Source of the DNA: Meandrina meandrites
Taxonomy: Eukaryota; Cnidaria; Anthozoa; Scleractinia; Meandrinidae
Direction: 5' to 3'
Length of the DNA: 64,000 bases
NCBI GenBank assembly: GCA_963693305.1
Contig: OY855915.1
Coordinates: 14,231,840-14,295,839, forward strand
Shown here: positions 35,180 through 47,050 of the stretch, piece by piece
Numbering within the stretch: the stretch's first letter is position 1
Layout of the letters: every line of letters begins with the position of its first letter
The notes under the pieces: generated by a model
Seen by the model: the letters and a program-made list of their open reading frames with translations, nothing else
Told to the model about the DNA's origin: nothing
The model's database searches: none
Position numbers and translations under genes: made by a program

Positions 35180-35312
35180 GGTGAAATAAGGTTCGGTTCT
35201 GTAACCAATATCTTTGTTTCACATTTTGTTGCGTTGGTATGCAGAGTGTACATTTCTGCTTCAAACCCACGAGATGGCTTCGGTTTCCCTTCTTTTGAAC
35301 CAGTTAATATCT
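35180..35312 (-). CDS. Candidate 3'-terminal coding exon
   Basis: A minus-strand acceptor (CCCCATTTTTCAG) leads into a frame ILTGSKEGKPKPSRGFEAEM and on to a TAA near 35179. The peptide is not recognised. Evidence is only the acceptor plus about 43 open codons. Confidence 0.25.
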
Positions 35313-35465
35313 GAAAAATGGGGCATGAGAAAATCTTGAGGTATAACAAGCGGCCTGTATCAACAATATGTAACAATATGTAAGCCATATTACCTATAGG
35401 TCTTTATAATCCATCAAATATTTTTTGTGCCTATGATTGGTCTAAACACGTCACATGATGCAGCC

Positions 35466-35501
35466 AAAACTGGGGAATATCAGATGATATTCCCCAGTTT
35501 T
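35466..35501. repeat. Perfect 17-bp inverted repeat, 2-bp spacer
   Basis: AAAACTGGGGAATATCA (35466-35482) and its exact complement (35485-35501) are separated by GA. It can form a tight hairpin or cruciform; it may be the end of a foldback element or a dimeric binding site. Confidence 0.95.
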
Positions 35502-38500
35502 CAAATTTTGCGATTTACATTCGCGCATTTCGCTTTTATCCCGAGTAAATTGTTAAAATGAATAAAACTAAACACTTTCAACAGACTAAAAATATTTTGA
35601 GCGCTGACAGAATTTCTTTGACGTTTAAAAGCTTTGAGAAAAGGTCTTCCGAAATGCGGCCTTGTAAAAAAAGATCAAAACCTTATCCTGAATTCCTCAC
35701 AATAAAAACGTATAGTCAGACAGCCATGAGGATGAAACTCTACACTCTAAGTGTTTATCTGCTTGGTTTGGTTGTTCTGACACTAGCGTGCTTTGTGCAC
35801 ATGCTTGCTGGTTGATCAGCTGTTCATTTCATTCATTGTTTGTGCAGTCTTAATCCATTACATAAACAATAACATACGAAATATTTAAGGCTAAACCACC
35901 TGGTTTTAATATACAACCATATGGCCAGGGGATTCATTAATATTTCTGACAGGAGGGCATACGGATTAAGCAGCCGGGCACATAAATGGGAGGGCCAATG
36001 ACCCTTCCCCTCCTATGGGTCCGGACATGCTCCCATGGCAAATTTTAAAAATTTTACAGTTGTAGAGTTCTGTTTTACTGGCTCTTGAAGCATAACATTA
36101 ACCCAACATCCTTCCTCTTAACTCAAGTTTTGTTATTTCGGCCAACATGATCTCGCAATCCATCGATTTGCACATGGATTGGTTTGCAGAACACTTGAGG
36201 GAAGAAGATGATGTCCCCAGCAAAGCAGTGAGAGGAAGATTTGCTTCTGCAACATTTGATTGCATAAACACGCCACTAGAAGCTTTGCTAGTGACATCAT
36301 TTCATTCATTGACGCGTTGTTTCTGTGCAGTTATCTTTTGCTGGGATCTCAGAAGACGAAGTTTCTGTGCAGATAGAGTGAAAATATGCAGGTTTATTTA
36401 AACGAATGCTAACTTAGCACTTGTAAAATTAAACACACAGATGTTAACAGTAGTTTTTTACTGTTGTCTTATTTTAGTTAAACAGGTTTTCCAATAAAGT
36501 CTACATAAGTAGTAATCGTAAAAGAAAAATTTTCGCTAATAAAATTTTGCATTGCATTAAGTCAAAAAACACATGAAATGGACGCCGGCTACTGCAGAAT
36601 AAATTTTGGGAGTGAATCTTAACAGTATAAAAGTTAGACTACCAGCAGTCCCTATTTATTTTCTTGTAGTCGTGGAGCTTTGCCTCCAGATTGTTCAATC
36701 CTTTCTTCGAATTTTATTAAAATTGAAAAGGTTTATTTAATAAAATAATTTGAAATGATTCGGACCTTTGCTATAAATTCGCCTTGAACAAGAGAGTTCG
36801 ATTTTTACATGTGTTAAACAACTTACAAATCACCTGTGCTACGATAATAAGCTTAGGATTAATCGGGTCTTTGAAAATATTTCACCCTTCACTGAACATG
36901 AATAACAATCGTTTGTTGCCTTTTTTGAACAAAAAATGTAGAACATTCTGTCTATACAAAATATTTTGAAATGTTTCGACTTTATACTGATACATGAAAT
37001 CACCTTGAACAAGATAGTACAATATTTGCATGTGTTAAACATTGCTTAATCATATTTTAAAATCTTGACACTACGATAATAAACTTGACTGGGTGTTGAA
37101 ACGATTTCACTCTTCACTGACCATGAAGTTAGCCATTCAACATTCCAAAAAGAAATGGTTAAACCACTACTTACCTCTTGACTTTTTCTCAAGCGGAGGT
37201 CGAACAGGAAAATATTGCGCGACCATTCTTTTGTCTGTAGTCATCGCAATTCTGGGAGATTTCAAGATGGGTATTAATGTAGACCGTCAATCAATTTTCC
37301 TTTTTTAACATACTGTATTTATTCACTCAGTAAAAGGTGACAAGTAAGCATAATGAAAATGTCAACTACATACTCTGTTATAAGACACACCCAGAATAAT
37401 AGGAAATTTTTTGGACCACATTTTGTACTTATGACAATTTGCTTTCAAAAGTTACTCATTGCAGTGCTTGCATTCTCAAAACAAAAGTGAAAAGTCACAC
37501 AGTACATGGACAAAATCCAAAAAGTCATTTATGGACAACAGCATGCCATAAAAGTCACACTTTTTAATTTACTCAAGTCATCCTTCTCAGGAATACTTAT
37601 TGATCTGTTTTTACATTATAAACAATACTGACCTGACAGATCTTTCATTCATCACTTGCAAAACTCATCTCAATCTTCAAGCATTCATTCAGTGCACGGC
37701 AAATTTTTTAATATTATGCCAAGCACTTGTCATCATTCCTATGATCTTAAGTGAATAAATACAGTTATGTGATATAAAAGCAAATCCTTGTTTGTTAAGT
37801 GTGAGAGAGTGGTTCTCAGAAAGCACAGTTGTTGGTGACTGACATTCCAATGACATAAGCGGAAGTGTCTTTGGAGTCTGCTATGTTTTTCTGCACAATC
37901 ACTTCATTTCAACAGTTAAAAAGCCAGCTCTTTAAGCTTAAACTTGATATAGGGTTTTACGTATCTGCATTTAACATGGACATGCTACATCGTTCGGAGG
38001 TGAGAAACCAAGAGAAAACCATGATTGTATATGGTAGTTTTAAGGTGGCTGAACTCAGTTTCTGCACTCTTTGGATTCAATGCTGACCAAAATTTAAATT
38101 CTGTGTGTGCACAGTTGATCAATTGTCTTGCCAGAAAGGCATGATTTCAAACTAATCAGTCATCATAAGAACTTAAGGAAATTTCACAAAGTTGTACTTT
38201 AGCAAGCAAGAAAACTGCTGATTACAATGAGGCAAAATATGGACAGCAATTTCAACACATTTATTGGTCTTATTGGGATCAAGCTGAGCCGACTATTACA
38301 ACATCTGCGGTGAAAACTAAAAAGAAATGCACAGTTGTCTAAGCAAGGGAAACAAATTAAATTACAAATTCAACAATGCAAAATGAAAAGGAAAATGAGT
38401 AGAATCTCAACAATCATGACCTACGTCTGATCTTGACTCTGGGTTGAAAATGACTCCAAGTCCCCAAGAAACTTCGTAAAAACTCCAAGACTCTTTACAG

Positions 38501-40580
38501 AAGGGAGAACTCCTATCAAACTACAGGGGTGTGCTCAGGAAGAGACCTAAAATATGCTCCCATGACATGGCGATGAACTGAATTTATAAAAATATTGCTT
38601 TCTGTATTGGTGTTGGTATTGGAAAATCATGCAATCAAATGAAATATAACTACAGTCAAAGAAAACAAACAGTTAATGTTCTAATAAAGGCTTCTCTGTA
38701 GTGGTAACATCACAATTAGGATTACAACACCTTTTGCTACATGTATTTATTAACTCTTCTCAAAAGCAGTTTTTCCTCGATATCTTGCAATCTTTATTTA
38801 ACAATTTTAAATTAATTTTTTCACCAAACCATAAATCAATGTTTAGGTTTTTGAATGAGCGAAGAACCTTTTTCGTGCAAAATTTGGGCCATGATTAGGT
38901 CTACAGTAACCTTAAAGCAAAAGGAGAAGGTCACTCCGAAAAGCATATATTTTTTCTTGCAGCTTAAGGTCTCACAGGACCCTTGCTCATTAATAAATTC
39001 ATTAGCAAAATTTCTTGAAGGGGTTTTATCTTGGAAAGCTGTAATCTCTCTGAGTTTTGAACAATGATTCCCCTAAAATTCATCAAAGATTTTAGGTAAT
39101 GATGGAATTATACGATGATTGTAGTTTTACTGGTTAATCACCATTAAGACTGATGTTACAAGCTCTTGAAGTTAAACTGCAGTAAATGCGACTTTCTGTC
39201 CAAGGATTTAGCTAGAATAGTGCACCTAATTAAACAACTATAGAACCTAGTGATAAATCGTAACCTCTTTTGCGTTCTGGCAGGAATGAAATTGATGAAT
39301 TCAAAAATTACAAGGTTATTGGCTTCTAGGAGAGTAAAAATTTGATAATAAACTTGGAAACATGGTATCTTTTTTTGAAAAGGAAGTTTTAAAATTTGCC
39401 TTTGCCAGAACACAATAAAGTACACCAAGTTTACATTTCTAGTGAATCAAGCCCTGAATTCTATATCAGTGGAGAAAACTTGGACATAGCATTGCTGGTT
39501 TTGAGGCTTCCAAAAACCTTCCCAGTCAATGTTTACCCTCCAAAGCCGTGAATAAAATCTAATTATGACAATTCACCATGTTCCATTACACAAGATTCAA
39601 AACTGCAAACAATAACAATGTCTAAAATTACTAATACAAAGAACTTAAAGGTCGAATGAACCAAAGTTTCGACATTCTTTCTTTGGCAATTTTAAAGCAA
39701 TCAAACGCTAAGAGAACCTATTATCAAGTTAACTTAAAAAGAAATTTTGATTTCTGGGCCTTAAAGTGCGAACTTTGACAAGACTACTAAGATTTCTGAA
39801 GGCTTCAAGAAAACGTTTCCAAAATGACTGTGCACTGGAATGGAAGGAATGGATCGAGCTTTGAATTTTGTGGTGTAATAATTTGTTTGACGGCTTTGCA
39901 ATCGAGGAGAGTCAGTCTGAATAATTCAAGTAATTCTAAAAGGATCTAAGTTTTTTTAAACATGGTAGCTATATTCTTTACTACAGTGGAATCCAGTTTA
40001 AAAGTTTAATAATTATTAATGTACTGAGTAAGACTGGAAGCATTGTGCGATATACATAGGAGGATTTCAAACACTGGATGACTAATAAAGATCATCAGTC
40101 CGCTCAGCTTGGTATGGAACAACGGGTTTTGTTATATACCTAAACTGAAATCCAGGTTTTATTGGATTTGCATGCAATTATATATAATCAGGACGTGTGC
40201 GGCTTGAAACCCGGATAGGTATGAGCACAAAGTTATTCTAAAATGTGGCCAAAAGCTAAGATTGTATTCACTATTCTCTTTTTCATACTTGAGAGTCACA
40301 CAAAACACAAAAATAAACTTGTACACAAAAATTTAACTTGAATGAAAGGATATTTCTCAATGCAAATTCGAAATCGGAAACCGTCATGCAGGCTAAAACT
40401 TTCTTGAATGAATAAACTCATGTCATTCAGCTGAAGGAAAATTCAGTGGTGAATAATAAATACAGAGTGCTATCGACTGTCTCCGGGGACACCGTGAGGT
40501 TTGTTTCTATTACCTGTTTATGGTCCATATTTTGTCCACAGAGACGTAAGTCTTACTTAGCGGGTATGTATTAACATGCA
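35502..40580. other. Long stretch without an assigned gene
   Basis: I see no domain. A 60-bp minus-strand candidate exon at 37175-37234 has an acceptor (GACTACAG) and a strong donor (CAAGAG before GTAAGT) and is open in phase 0 (TKEWSRNIFLFDLRL..). Open frames at 35558-35815 and 36147-36401 lack any supporting feature. Confidence 0.3.
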
Positions 40581-41039
40581 TCAAAAACACGTGTCAAAAA
40601 GTGTGCATGTGGAAGCTGCATTATTTGGTGAGGATATTGAATATCTTTTAGTGACAATAATATGATGTAATAATTTGAATGTCGTTTGTAGCACTTTTAT
40701 ATCTTGGCAGATAGCCTTAGTATGTTTTAAACAGTTTTCGTATTCTTTTGTAATGTCTCTGTCGAAGTAGTAAGACCACTTCCGAAAAACTGTAGGACAC
40801 GTGTACTTTCGTTCAATAAATAGTCTGTAGTAGTCTTTGCATTTCATTTTACATACATGTAAATCTATTTCAGTATTTGGACCTAGAGCAACTGGCTTAC
40901 TGATGTCGAGAATCCCCTTATCTACGTTAATATTTTTGCCTGAAACAAAAAGACATTTTGGAATTGCTGATGTCATCTGATAGAACTGAAGAAAGTTCGA
41001 TTTAACATTACTACACTTCTCACTATAGAGAAGTCGCAT
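40581..41039 (-). pseudogene. LINE fragment, probable Tx1/L1-like carboxy-terminal part
   Basis: The 152-codon frame holds KCKDYYRLFIERKYTCP, RKWSYYF and DIKVLQTTFKLLHHI, the order of motifs seen near the end of Tx1/L1-type LINE polyproteins, just before the terminal zinc-binding region. No reverse transcriptase core remains. The match is from pattern memory only; it lies 420 bp from a second fragment of the same kind. Confidence 0.45.
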
Positions 41040-41458
41040 TACATGTTTTGATCACGTAGTGCGCAGGTTTTCACAAAACAAACTGACCTGTGTTTACAAG
41101 TGTTTGACCCTTAAAAAGATATAAAAAGCTAAGGCAAGAAAAATTTTTATAATGCCCGGCCATTACAAGAAAATCTTGCCCGCTCATCAGCCAATCAGAG
41201 CGCACATACTATTGTAGCCATATAATAAATTACAATACAACATAACTAGCTTATGATAATGATAACTAAACACACTAAATAACTAACAGTACTGAGCTTA
41301 CTTACTTATTGACAATTCAATTGAAAGTTACAAATGCGATAACATTGCTCACAATAATTATAACTGTACTAAAGAAAAAAGAAATTGCAGATGTCATACT
41401 ATTCAAATAATAATACCATCCTTACGTTATTAACAGAAAAATGGAAATACAACATAGA

Positions 41459-42005
41459 TTAAATTGGGATTAGTACCCACTTTTTCTTAAAATAATCTTT
41501 CTTTTTGATCTTGCTTTCTGTTTCATATTTAATGGCAATTTTAGTTCGAAATCCTTGAATTTTGGGTCGAATTTGGCACCTTCTGCAGTCCCATATGAAT
41601 AGTTTTCCAATTATTATAAAATAGTTCAGTAAGTTGAGTGAAGGGCATGGTTTGGATAATATTCCAAATAAAACATCTTGGAAGGAAAGATGAACCTGCT
41701 GATTTGAGATTTGGTGCCAGTAAGCTTGAAACCCACTCCAGAACCGTTTAACATAGGAGCATTGATAAAAAAGATGGTACAACTTTTCCAGTTCTGCCCT
41801 GCAAAATGAACATAGGTCGTCCGTTTTGAAGCCTATTTTGTGTAATTTTGAATTAGTGTATAAAATAGAGTTGAGCACCTTGAATTGAAATCCTTTCACA
41901 TAGGATTCAAGTACAACAGAGTGTGGCAAACTGAAAATTTGTCTCAGCTGATCGATAGAGAAGTTAATATCGTTCTGCAGTTTATTTATATTAGGATATT
42001 GTGCT
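41459..42005 (-). pseudogene. LINE fragment, zf-RVT-like carboxy-terminal domain
   Basis: The frame shows the signature of the zinc-binding domain at the end of Tx1/L1-type LINEs: FQFKVLNSILYTNSKL, then CSFCRAELEKLYHLFYQCSY with the CxxC..H....C pattern, then FW. Homology extends upstream of the first ATG (41929) to about 42005. The fragment is a 3' end only, typical of 5'-truncated insertions. Its end abuts the DNA transposon at 42027. Confidence 0.7.
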
Positions 42006-42026
42006 ATTTTGTGAACAAGAAATGAG

Positions 42027-43110
42027 TACCGTAATGATTCGATTTAGCGCCTTCCTTCCAATAAGCGCCCCCTTCCGAATAAGCGCCCCCCATAGAATGT
42101 GTTTTTGTAAATAAGCGCCCCTATTCCAATAAGCGCCCCCATTCTTATAGTTTTTGTTATTGTTAAGTACCGTGAATAAACTCATGAACATTCACCGTAC
42201 CGTACATGTATATATCTACTGCTAAAATGAACAATTCTTTTAAAAGTAACTGACCTTTCAACAATTTGTTACTGTTTCAGTTTCTGTCATTGTTAGTTAT
42301 TTTAAGGTGATTCCACTGAAAAAGAAGGAGTATTTAGAATTTTCTAAGACTTGGTTCAGTTCATAACTATGTTATGAGCGTTACAAAAATGCAATAAAAA
42401 ATGGGGGTCACCGTGCTCGTTTTTGTGCAACCTGGATGGCTATTATAGTAAACATATGACCAACAAGGTTCATACTAGGAACCCTCATAACCCGAAAAGG
42501 GAACTATCATTTCTAGAAAAAATCATTTCTTGCGTTAAAATATCGAAGCAGTTCAACGAAATAGACTTTAATCTTACATAATAAACCATTTTAATTAAAC
42601 TGGAATTAAGATTATGAAAGAAATTAATGATTTTGCTGCGTGCGTGCGTAAACAGCACTACCTCAAAACGTACTTTTTAAAGCATTCAAATAAAAATATC
42701 TCAAAGTAGAGTATTTAACTTTTCTTTAAATTGCGATATATTGTAGTCAACCGGATGTCTTTTAAATTTATGCATTAAAAAATGGGGGTCACCGTGCTCG
42801 TTTAGAAGAAAATGACCATTTATTTCTCTTCTGAGCTTAACCTAAAAGAAAAGCCGTAATGTTGTTGTGTGCGCGCGCGCTCGTGCATGCGCTAAATGAC
42901 GCGAAAACTCGTGCGCAGCACGGATGCGCAATGCAATTCAGTGGAATCACCTTAATATTTATTAAAGTTTTGTTTTGAACATTTGGTTGATTCTCAAAAA
43001 GTTAAATAAGCGCCCTGTCCCGAATAAGCGCCCTGTCTCGAATAAGCGCCCTCCCTTGAGGTGCCAAAAGTAAATAAGCGCCCCGGGCGCTAAATCGAAT
43101 CATTACGGTA
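42027..43110. mobile_element. Non-autonomous DNA transposon with 25-bp perfect inverted ends
   Basis: Left end 42027-42051 (TACCGTAATGATTCG..) and right end 43086-43110 are exact complements. Subterminal AATAAGCGCCC words occur about four times on the left and four times on the right, all in the same orientation on the plus strand. Flanking bases allow a TA target duplication if the first two bases of each end are counted as target. No transposase is present. Confidence 0.85.
42306..42951. mobile_element. Nested element with TTAA target duplication
   Basis: Perfect 15-bp inverted ends GGTGATTCCACTGAA (42306-42320) and complement (42937-42951) are flanked on both sides by TTAA (42302-42305 and 42952-42955), the target of piggyBac- and Kolobok-type transposases. 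Inside, the phrase AAAAAATGGGGGTCACCGTG occurs twice (about 42398 and 42777). It lies inside the AATAAGCGCCC element, so it inserted later. Confidence 0.85.
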
Positions 43111-43272
43111 GTTGTACTGTAACTGTAAAATTTAACTATAGAACCTTATGGTGATTTATCATACTCTTGGACTAAAATTAATTTTCTAGAGTGCTGTTCT
43201 TTAAATCACTTGAATATGTTTGTAAGTTAACTTTATACAAGGAATTGAGCAGACATTTAACAGCATTGTGCA

Positions 43273-43435
43273 GTTCCAGAAAATATCCATACCCACCCCA
43301 CAGAAGGTCAATGGAAATTCCAAGGGGGTGGGGGGTCTTGAAAGCCAAACTTTTTAAAGCAAAGTATTTCCAGAGGGGTGGGGGGATTCAAACCAAAAAA
43401 CCCTCTGTGAGAGGGGTATGGATATTTTCTGGAAC
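43273..43435. mobile_element. Small MITE
   Basis: The ends GTTCCAGAAAATATCCATAC and complement (43416-43435) pair perfectly over about 22 bp and imperfectly further in. Interior G-rich words (GGGGTGGGGGG) repeat twice. Length is about 163 bp, with no coding. Confidence 0.85.
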
Positions 43436-44346
43436 AACACATTAGAACATTGTTTACTTTCTTCTATGACTGTAACAGATTTAAACTATGGAAACCGTTC
43501 GCTCATCTACTCATACTCCTCCTGTACTCTCGGACTAAATTAAAAGTAAAGTTACTTTACTGATCTTGAAACCCGACAAAAACAATATAAACATAATTAG
43601 CATAAAGTTTAAATGTACAACACCGAGAATGTTACATTCAGGATCATTTCATTTGTCATCCTCAGTCGTTTCAGTTCGTGCATATCCCTGGGCATGCTTA
43701 ACTGTATGATAATAAACATGAAAAAAAATTTAGAATCTGATTGGCTTAGAGAAATGCAGTTTTTAGTAAATTTGATGCAAAAATGAGGAAATTTAGTGCA
43801 GAAATAAGGTAATTCAGTGCAAAAAGAGGTAACAAAACAGAGCATTCTGATTAGTTGATAAACAAAGGCACCCACAGAGAGCCAATCAAACGCTTCCACC
43901 CGATCTGAATGGCGCAAATGTTGGATCTGCTTTGAGTGGGGAGGAAAAAAAATGGCTGGTGTTTTGAGCACAGTAGAGGACATGAAGACAGCTCTAATTA
44001 CCATAGCACTGAAAAGCACTGGTGTTGGGTTCTCTTTTTGGAATAAGTGTTTTCTGAAGAAGGGAAATGCCAACGAAATCAAAACTACGAGTCGTCTGAG
44101 CTTCACACTTTGCTTGAGAGAATTTATTTACGTTGAGTTCAAAAACAAACACATTGGCGAAGGTTATAGCCACAATGAGATAGCCTCATCATTTGAAAGA
44201 CAATTGTACTAAGAGCACAAAACCTGTAGGTTTTTTATTATACAGGACAAGAATTGTTTCGTCCAAAGTGTTGACGGGAAAGCGAAACAGCTGCACTTGG
44301 CTGGCCGTCGAAAGCGTCCAAGCAAAGCTCGGCAAGAAAGCTTATC
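43436..44346. other. Non-coding stretch
   Basis: An 86-codon ATG frame at 43952-44212 (MAGVLSTVEDMK..) has no recognised domain and no splice support; otherwise nothing is seen. Confidence 0.3.
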
Positions 44347-45111
44347 CAGGGCCCGTGCAGCAAGATTTTGAGTTGGGGGCTCAAGCGTGAGCCAGATTTT
44401 TTTTTTTTTTGGGGGGGGGGGGGTTTAGGGTTTTAGTTACTCTCAGATATCGGAAGGTGGATTTAAAATGAACAAACTGTGTTACAGTGCAATGTTTTTA
44501 CAACTTGAAACAGCAACTGTCCACAAACAACAATGGTGCTAACGTACCAGGATCTACAAGACATTATTGCAATTTATTTGCGCTGGCCTTCGAGCTGGCA
44601 TTATTTAGATTTGCTACACCACACAGATGAGTCCCAAAAAGGACGGAATGGCTGTCCGCGATTGTAGCCCTACTTTATCGTTCTGGTCGTGTTGGTGTCT
44701 TGCAAAGTTACTTTTTCACATAGTACTTATCAGCCTTGCTATATTATTGTAATACTTTTACAGTACAAGCATGCTAAACATTTAGAACCAGACCTATAGA
44801 TTTACTATCAAATCATGCTTGAAGCAATATAATTTACTCCAAATCAGTACTACTGCCATTAGCCTTTACAAAACAGGAGTCTGACGATTTTTGCTATACT
44901 TCAGCTTAACGTTGTGAACGGTATTTCTCTTTCTGTTATTGCTACGATCTGCAATTTGGGCAAAATGTTTATTCTTCGGTCAGTGGAAACTGAATGATCA
45001 CTTACCAGAAGCACTCGATACATGATTAACCAATATGGAACTCTAAAACAAAATTTATCAGCAGCTTTTAAAAAGGCGTTCAAATGAAAAACTTTTAGTA
45101 ATTGTTTGTTC

Positions 45112-45151
<40 letters not shown>

Positions 45152-45273
45152 TTTTTTTTCCTTTATTTCTTTCTTTACTTGCTTATTTACTTAAGTTATT
45201 ATTATTTTTCTTTTTACTGTAAAAAAGTGGGGGGGCTAAAGCCCCCCCAGCCCCTCCCTCTACGCGGGCCCTG
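44347..45273. mobile_element. CAGGG..CCCTG element with 5-bp target duplication
   Basis: The ends CAGGGCCCG (44347) and CGGGCCCTG (ending 45273) are inverted and flanked by TTATC on both sides (44342-44346, 45274-45278). The interior has a T-run/G-run junction (44397-44423), an (AAT)n array (45113-45151) and an 8-bp hairpin (GGGGGGGC TAAA GCCCCCCC, about 45231). CAGGG ends suit hAT-type elements; the 5-bp duplication would point to the hAT5 group, as an inference. Confidence 0.65.
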
Positions 45274-45699
45274 TTATCAGAAGCAGAAAAAATCTCTGGA
45301 AGAGGTAAAACCCAGAATCCTTTTTTCATACAATTCGTTGAACTATTTAGCCGAAATTTTCGGCTTAAAAACTTTTAAAACATGAGAAACCTGTACGTTG
45401 CTTGACCTTGTTTTGACTGAATATTGTTTTGTCATGAATATTATTAATAAGTTATCACATGATTTTTCTGTAAAAATTGCCTACAAATTGCACTCGCCCT
45501 ACGGGCTCGTGTAATGTTGTTAGCCTTTGATAACTTTACTTGTGCTTATTTATCCCAAATTGCACTTGAAATCATGTGATTACCTACACGAATACCGGGG
45601 AACTTATTTGCATCTCATTGAGTAGTTCCTTTTGTCTGTTTATGTTTCGTTTTAAAAAGCGCTCAGACATGTGTTAATAAGTGGCCCAGTATTCTAAAA

Positions 45700-45960
45700 T
45701 CGCTCCTCTCTCGCCACCATTTAAAAGCAGATTAGATACTCACCAACGAAATAAGTTCCATCTTGCCGTCTTGCCTTCGTCGGCCATTGTAAATAGGGAG
45801 CTTAAGATCCGAGACGCGACGGTTCTAAGACGCGACCGGAAGTAAGTTTTCACAGAGGAGGCGTGTTACGCATGCTCAAGCCGCTGTCCTGATGGCACAC
45901 GTCGTGTCGAGAACGTGAAGTTTGAGGTTTTGGCGTTGCGAAGAAAACGTGAGTATTTTC
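45700..45960. promoter_or_regulatory. Putative bidirectional promoter
   Basis: Divergent first exons flank a GC-richer core: a minus-strand ATG exon at 45744-45787 and a plus-strand exon ending at a strong donor (GAAGAAAAC before GTGAGT, 45948). Between them lies ACCGGAAGT (45835-45843), a consensus ETS/GABP-type site common in housekeeping promoters. No TATA box is seen. Confidence 0.5.
45744..45787 (-). CDS. Candidate first coding exon
   Basis: On the minus strand ATGGCCGACGAAGG.. encodes MADEGKTARWNLFR and ends two bases into a codon at a good donor (GTTG before GTGAGTATC). A second version lies 499 bp away at 46243-46286. The exon is too short to name the gene. Its end phase fits the exon at 24126-24199, and joining them would give a protein of about 105 residues, but no transcript is available to prove it. 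Confidence 0.5.
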
Positions 45961-46204
45961 CCTTTCAATTTGCAAAGTAGGCGGCTTTGTTTACCGGTAA
46001 ATGGTTCGAAACAGTTGCTTAAGATTCTGTTGATGTATATAATTTGGAAAATACACTTATTTAGCCAAGAATTATTCTTCTAATACGAAGATATTATTCC
46101 GACTTTTTTCAACAGTGTTTCAAGTAAACAAGCCGACCGATGGAATCATGGTGAAATCAAATCGTCTTCCATTTTTGTAGTCGTCAAGAAAGTTCCTCAT
46201 TCAT

Positions 46205-46292
46205 TCCTCTCGCCACCATTTAAAAGCAGATTAGATACTCACCAAAGAAATAAGTTCCATCTTGCCATCTTGCCTTCGTCGGCCATTGTAAA
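46205..46292 (-). repeat. Duplicate of the first-exon segment (copy of 45706-45793)
   Basis: The 88-bp block CTCGCCACCATTTAAAAGCA.. recurs with only a few changes, including the ATG (46286) and the donor. The encoded residues are MADEGKMARWNLFL, with two substitutions, so both copies keep start, frame, phase and splice site. It may serve as an alternative promoter/first exon. Confidence 0.85.
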
Positions 46293-46376
46293 TATTGCTC
46301 AGCAACCTGTCCATCGTCGTGAAAGCGGAGTAGACCCTGGGAACGAAGTTTGTTTCCCGGCTAATGTGGACGTGTC

Positions 46377-46419
46377 ATGGCGGAATTTTTGCTTACAGTT
46401 GGTAAAAGGCTTTCAGTTG
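46377..46419 (+). CDS. Candidate first coding exon of a plus-strand gene
   Basis: ATGGCGGAATTTTTGC encodes MAEFLLTVGKRLSV and ends one base into a codon at a consensus donor (CAGTTG before GTAAGT). The next candidate exon (47010-47050) supplies the two missing bases. Product unknown. Confidence 0.45.
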
Positions 46420-46480
46420 GTAAGTACTTCCGAGCTCTGTTTCTTTCTGTTTTTATCTGAAATTCATCAGAAAACTGACA

Positions 46481-46795
46481 AAATTCAAGTGAAGTACAGA
46501 TATTTGAATGGCATATGCAAAATCTTTCAGTTTTTCTCTCGAAGGTCGTGAATGGAACGGACAAATTATGGAACCTCGCTGCAGAATTATAGAAATTGTA
46601 AAATGTTTTCTCTTTTGTCAAAATTCAAGTGAAGTACAGATATTTGAATGGCATATGCAAAATCTTTCGGTTTTTTCACGAGTTTGCGAGGACTATAAAC
46701 TCTCTCGAATATTCGTGAATGAAACGGACAAATTATGGAACCTCGATGCTGAACTATAGAACATGTAAAATGTTTTCTCTTTTGTCGTGTGTTAA
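46481..46795. repeat. Tandem duplication, about 139-bp period
   Basis: The block beginning AAAATTCAAGTGAAGTACAG at 46481 repeats at 46620; the second copy carries an insertion of about 36 bp near 46678-46713. It probably lies in the intron after the 46377 exon. Confidence 0.9.
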
Positions 46796-47009
46796 CGTTG
46801 TTATTAACGCTTTTTAGCGCCTGCACCTGCTTTTATGATGAGTGATCGATCCAAGTAATCTTGGATATATAGTAAAGTGAAACATTTTCGTAAATTTTAA
46901 GCTTGTCAGTATAAAACATGTCAGAGCTTTTAAGATGAGGTTAACTTATGATTAATCATGATAATTATTTAATCTGTATTTTTAACTAGGCCATAACCTG
47001 TTTCATTAG

Positions 47010-47050
47010 AAAAAATGTTGGACAACTCCAGGAGAAACAGAAGAGAACTT
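47010..47050 (+). CDS. Candidate second coding exon of the plus-strand gene
   Basis: After an acceptor (TGTTTCATTAG) the 41-bp exon continues the frame of 46377-46419 as KMLDNSRRNRREL and ends in phase 0 at a donor (AACTT before GTAAGA). A further possible exon at 47342-47394 (KNVLENNNKRLESLKPC, after TCCATTTTTAG) is in phase but has a weak donor. The predicted peptide is basic and may be helical; no family is recognised. Confidence 0.4.

Noticed and set aside
35558..35815. 85-codon frame with a hydrophobic tail
   Set aside because: No splice, poly(A) or homology support; the segment is next to a foldback-like palindrome.
44411..44440. TTTAGGG-like word after the G run as telomeric sequence
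   Set aside because: Only one or two units, next to homopolymers inside a CAGGG-ended element.
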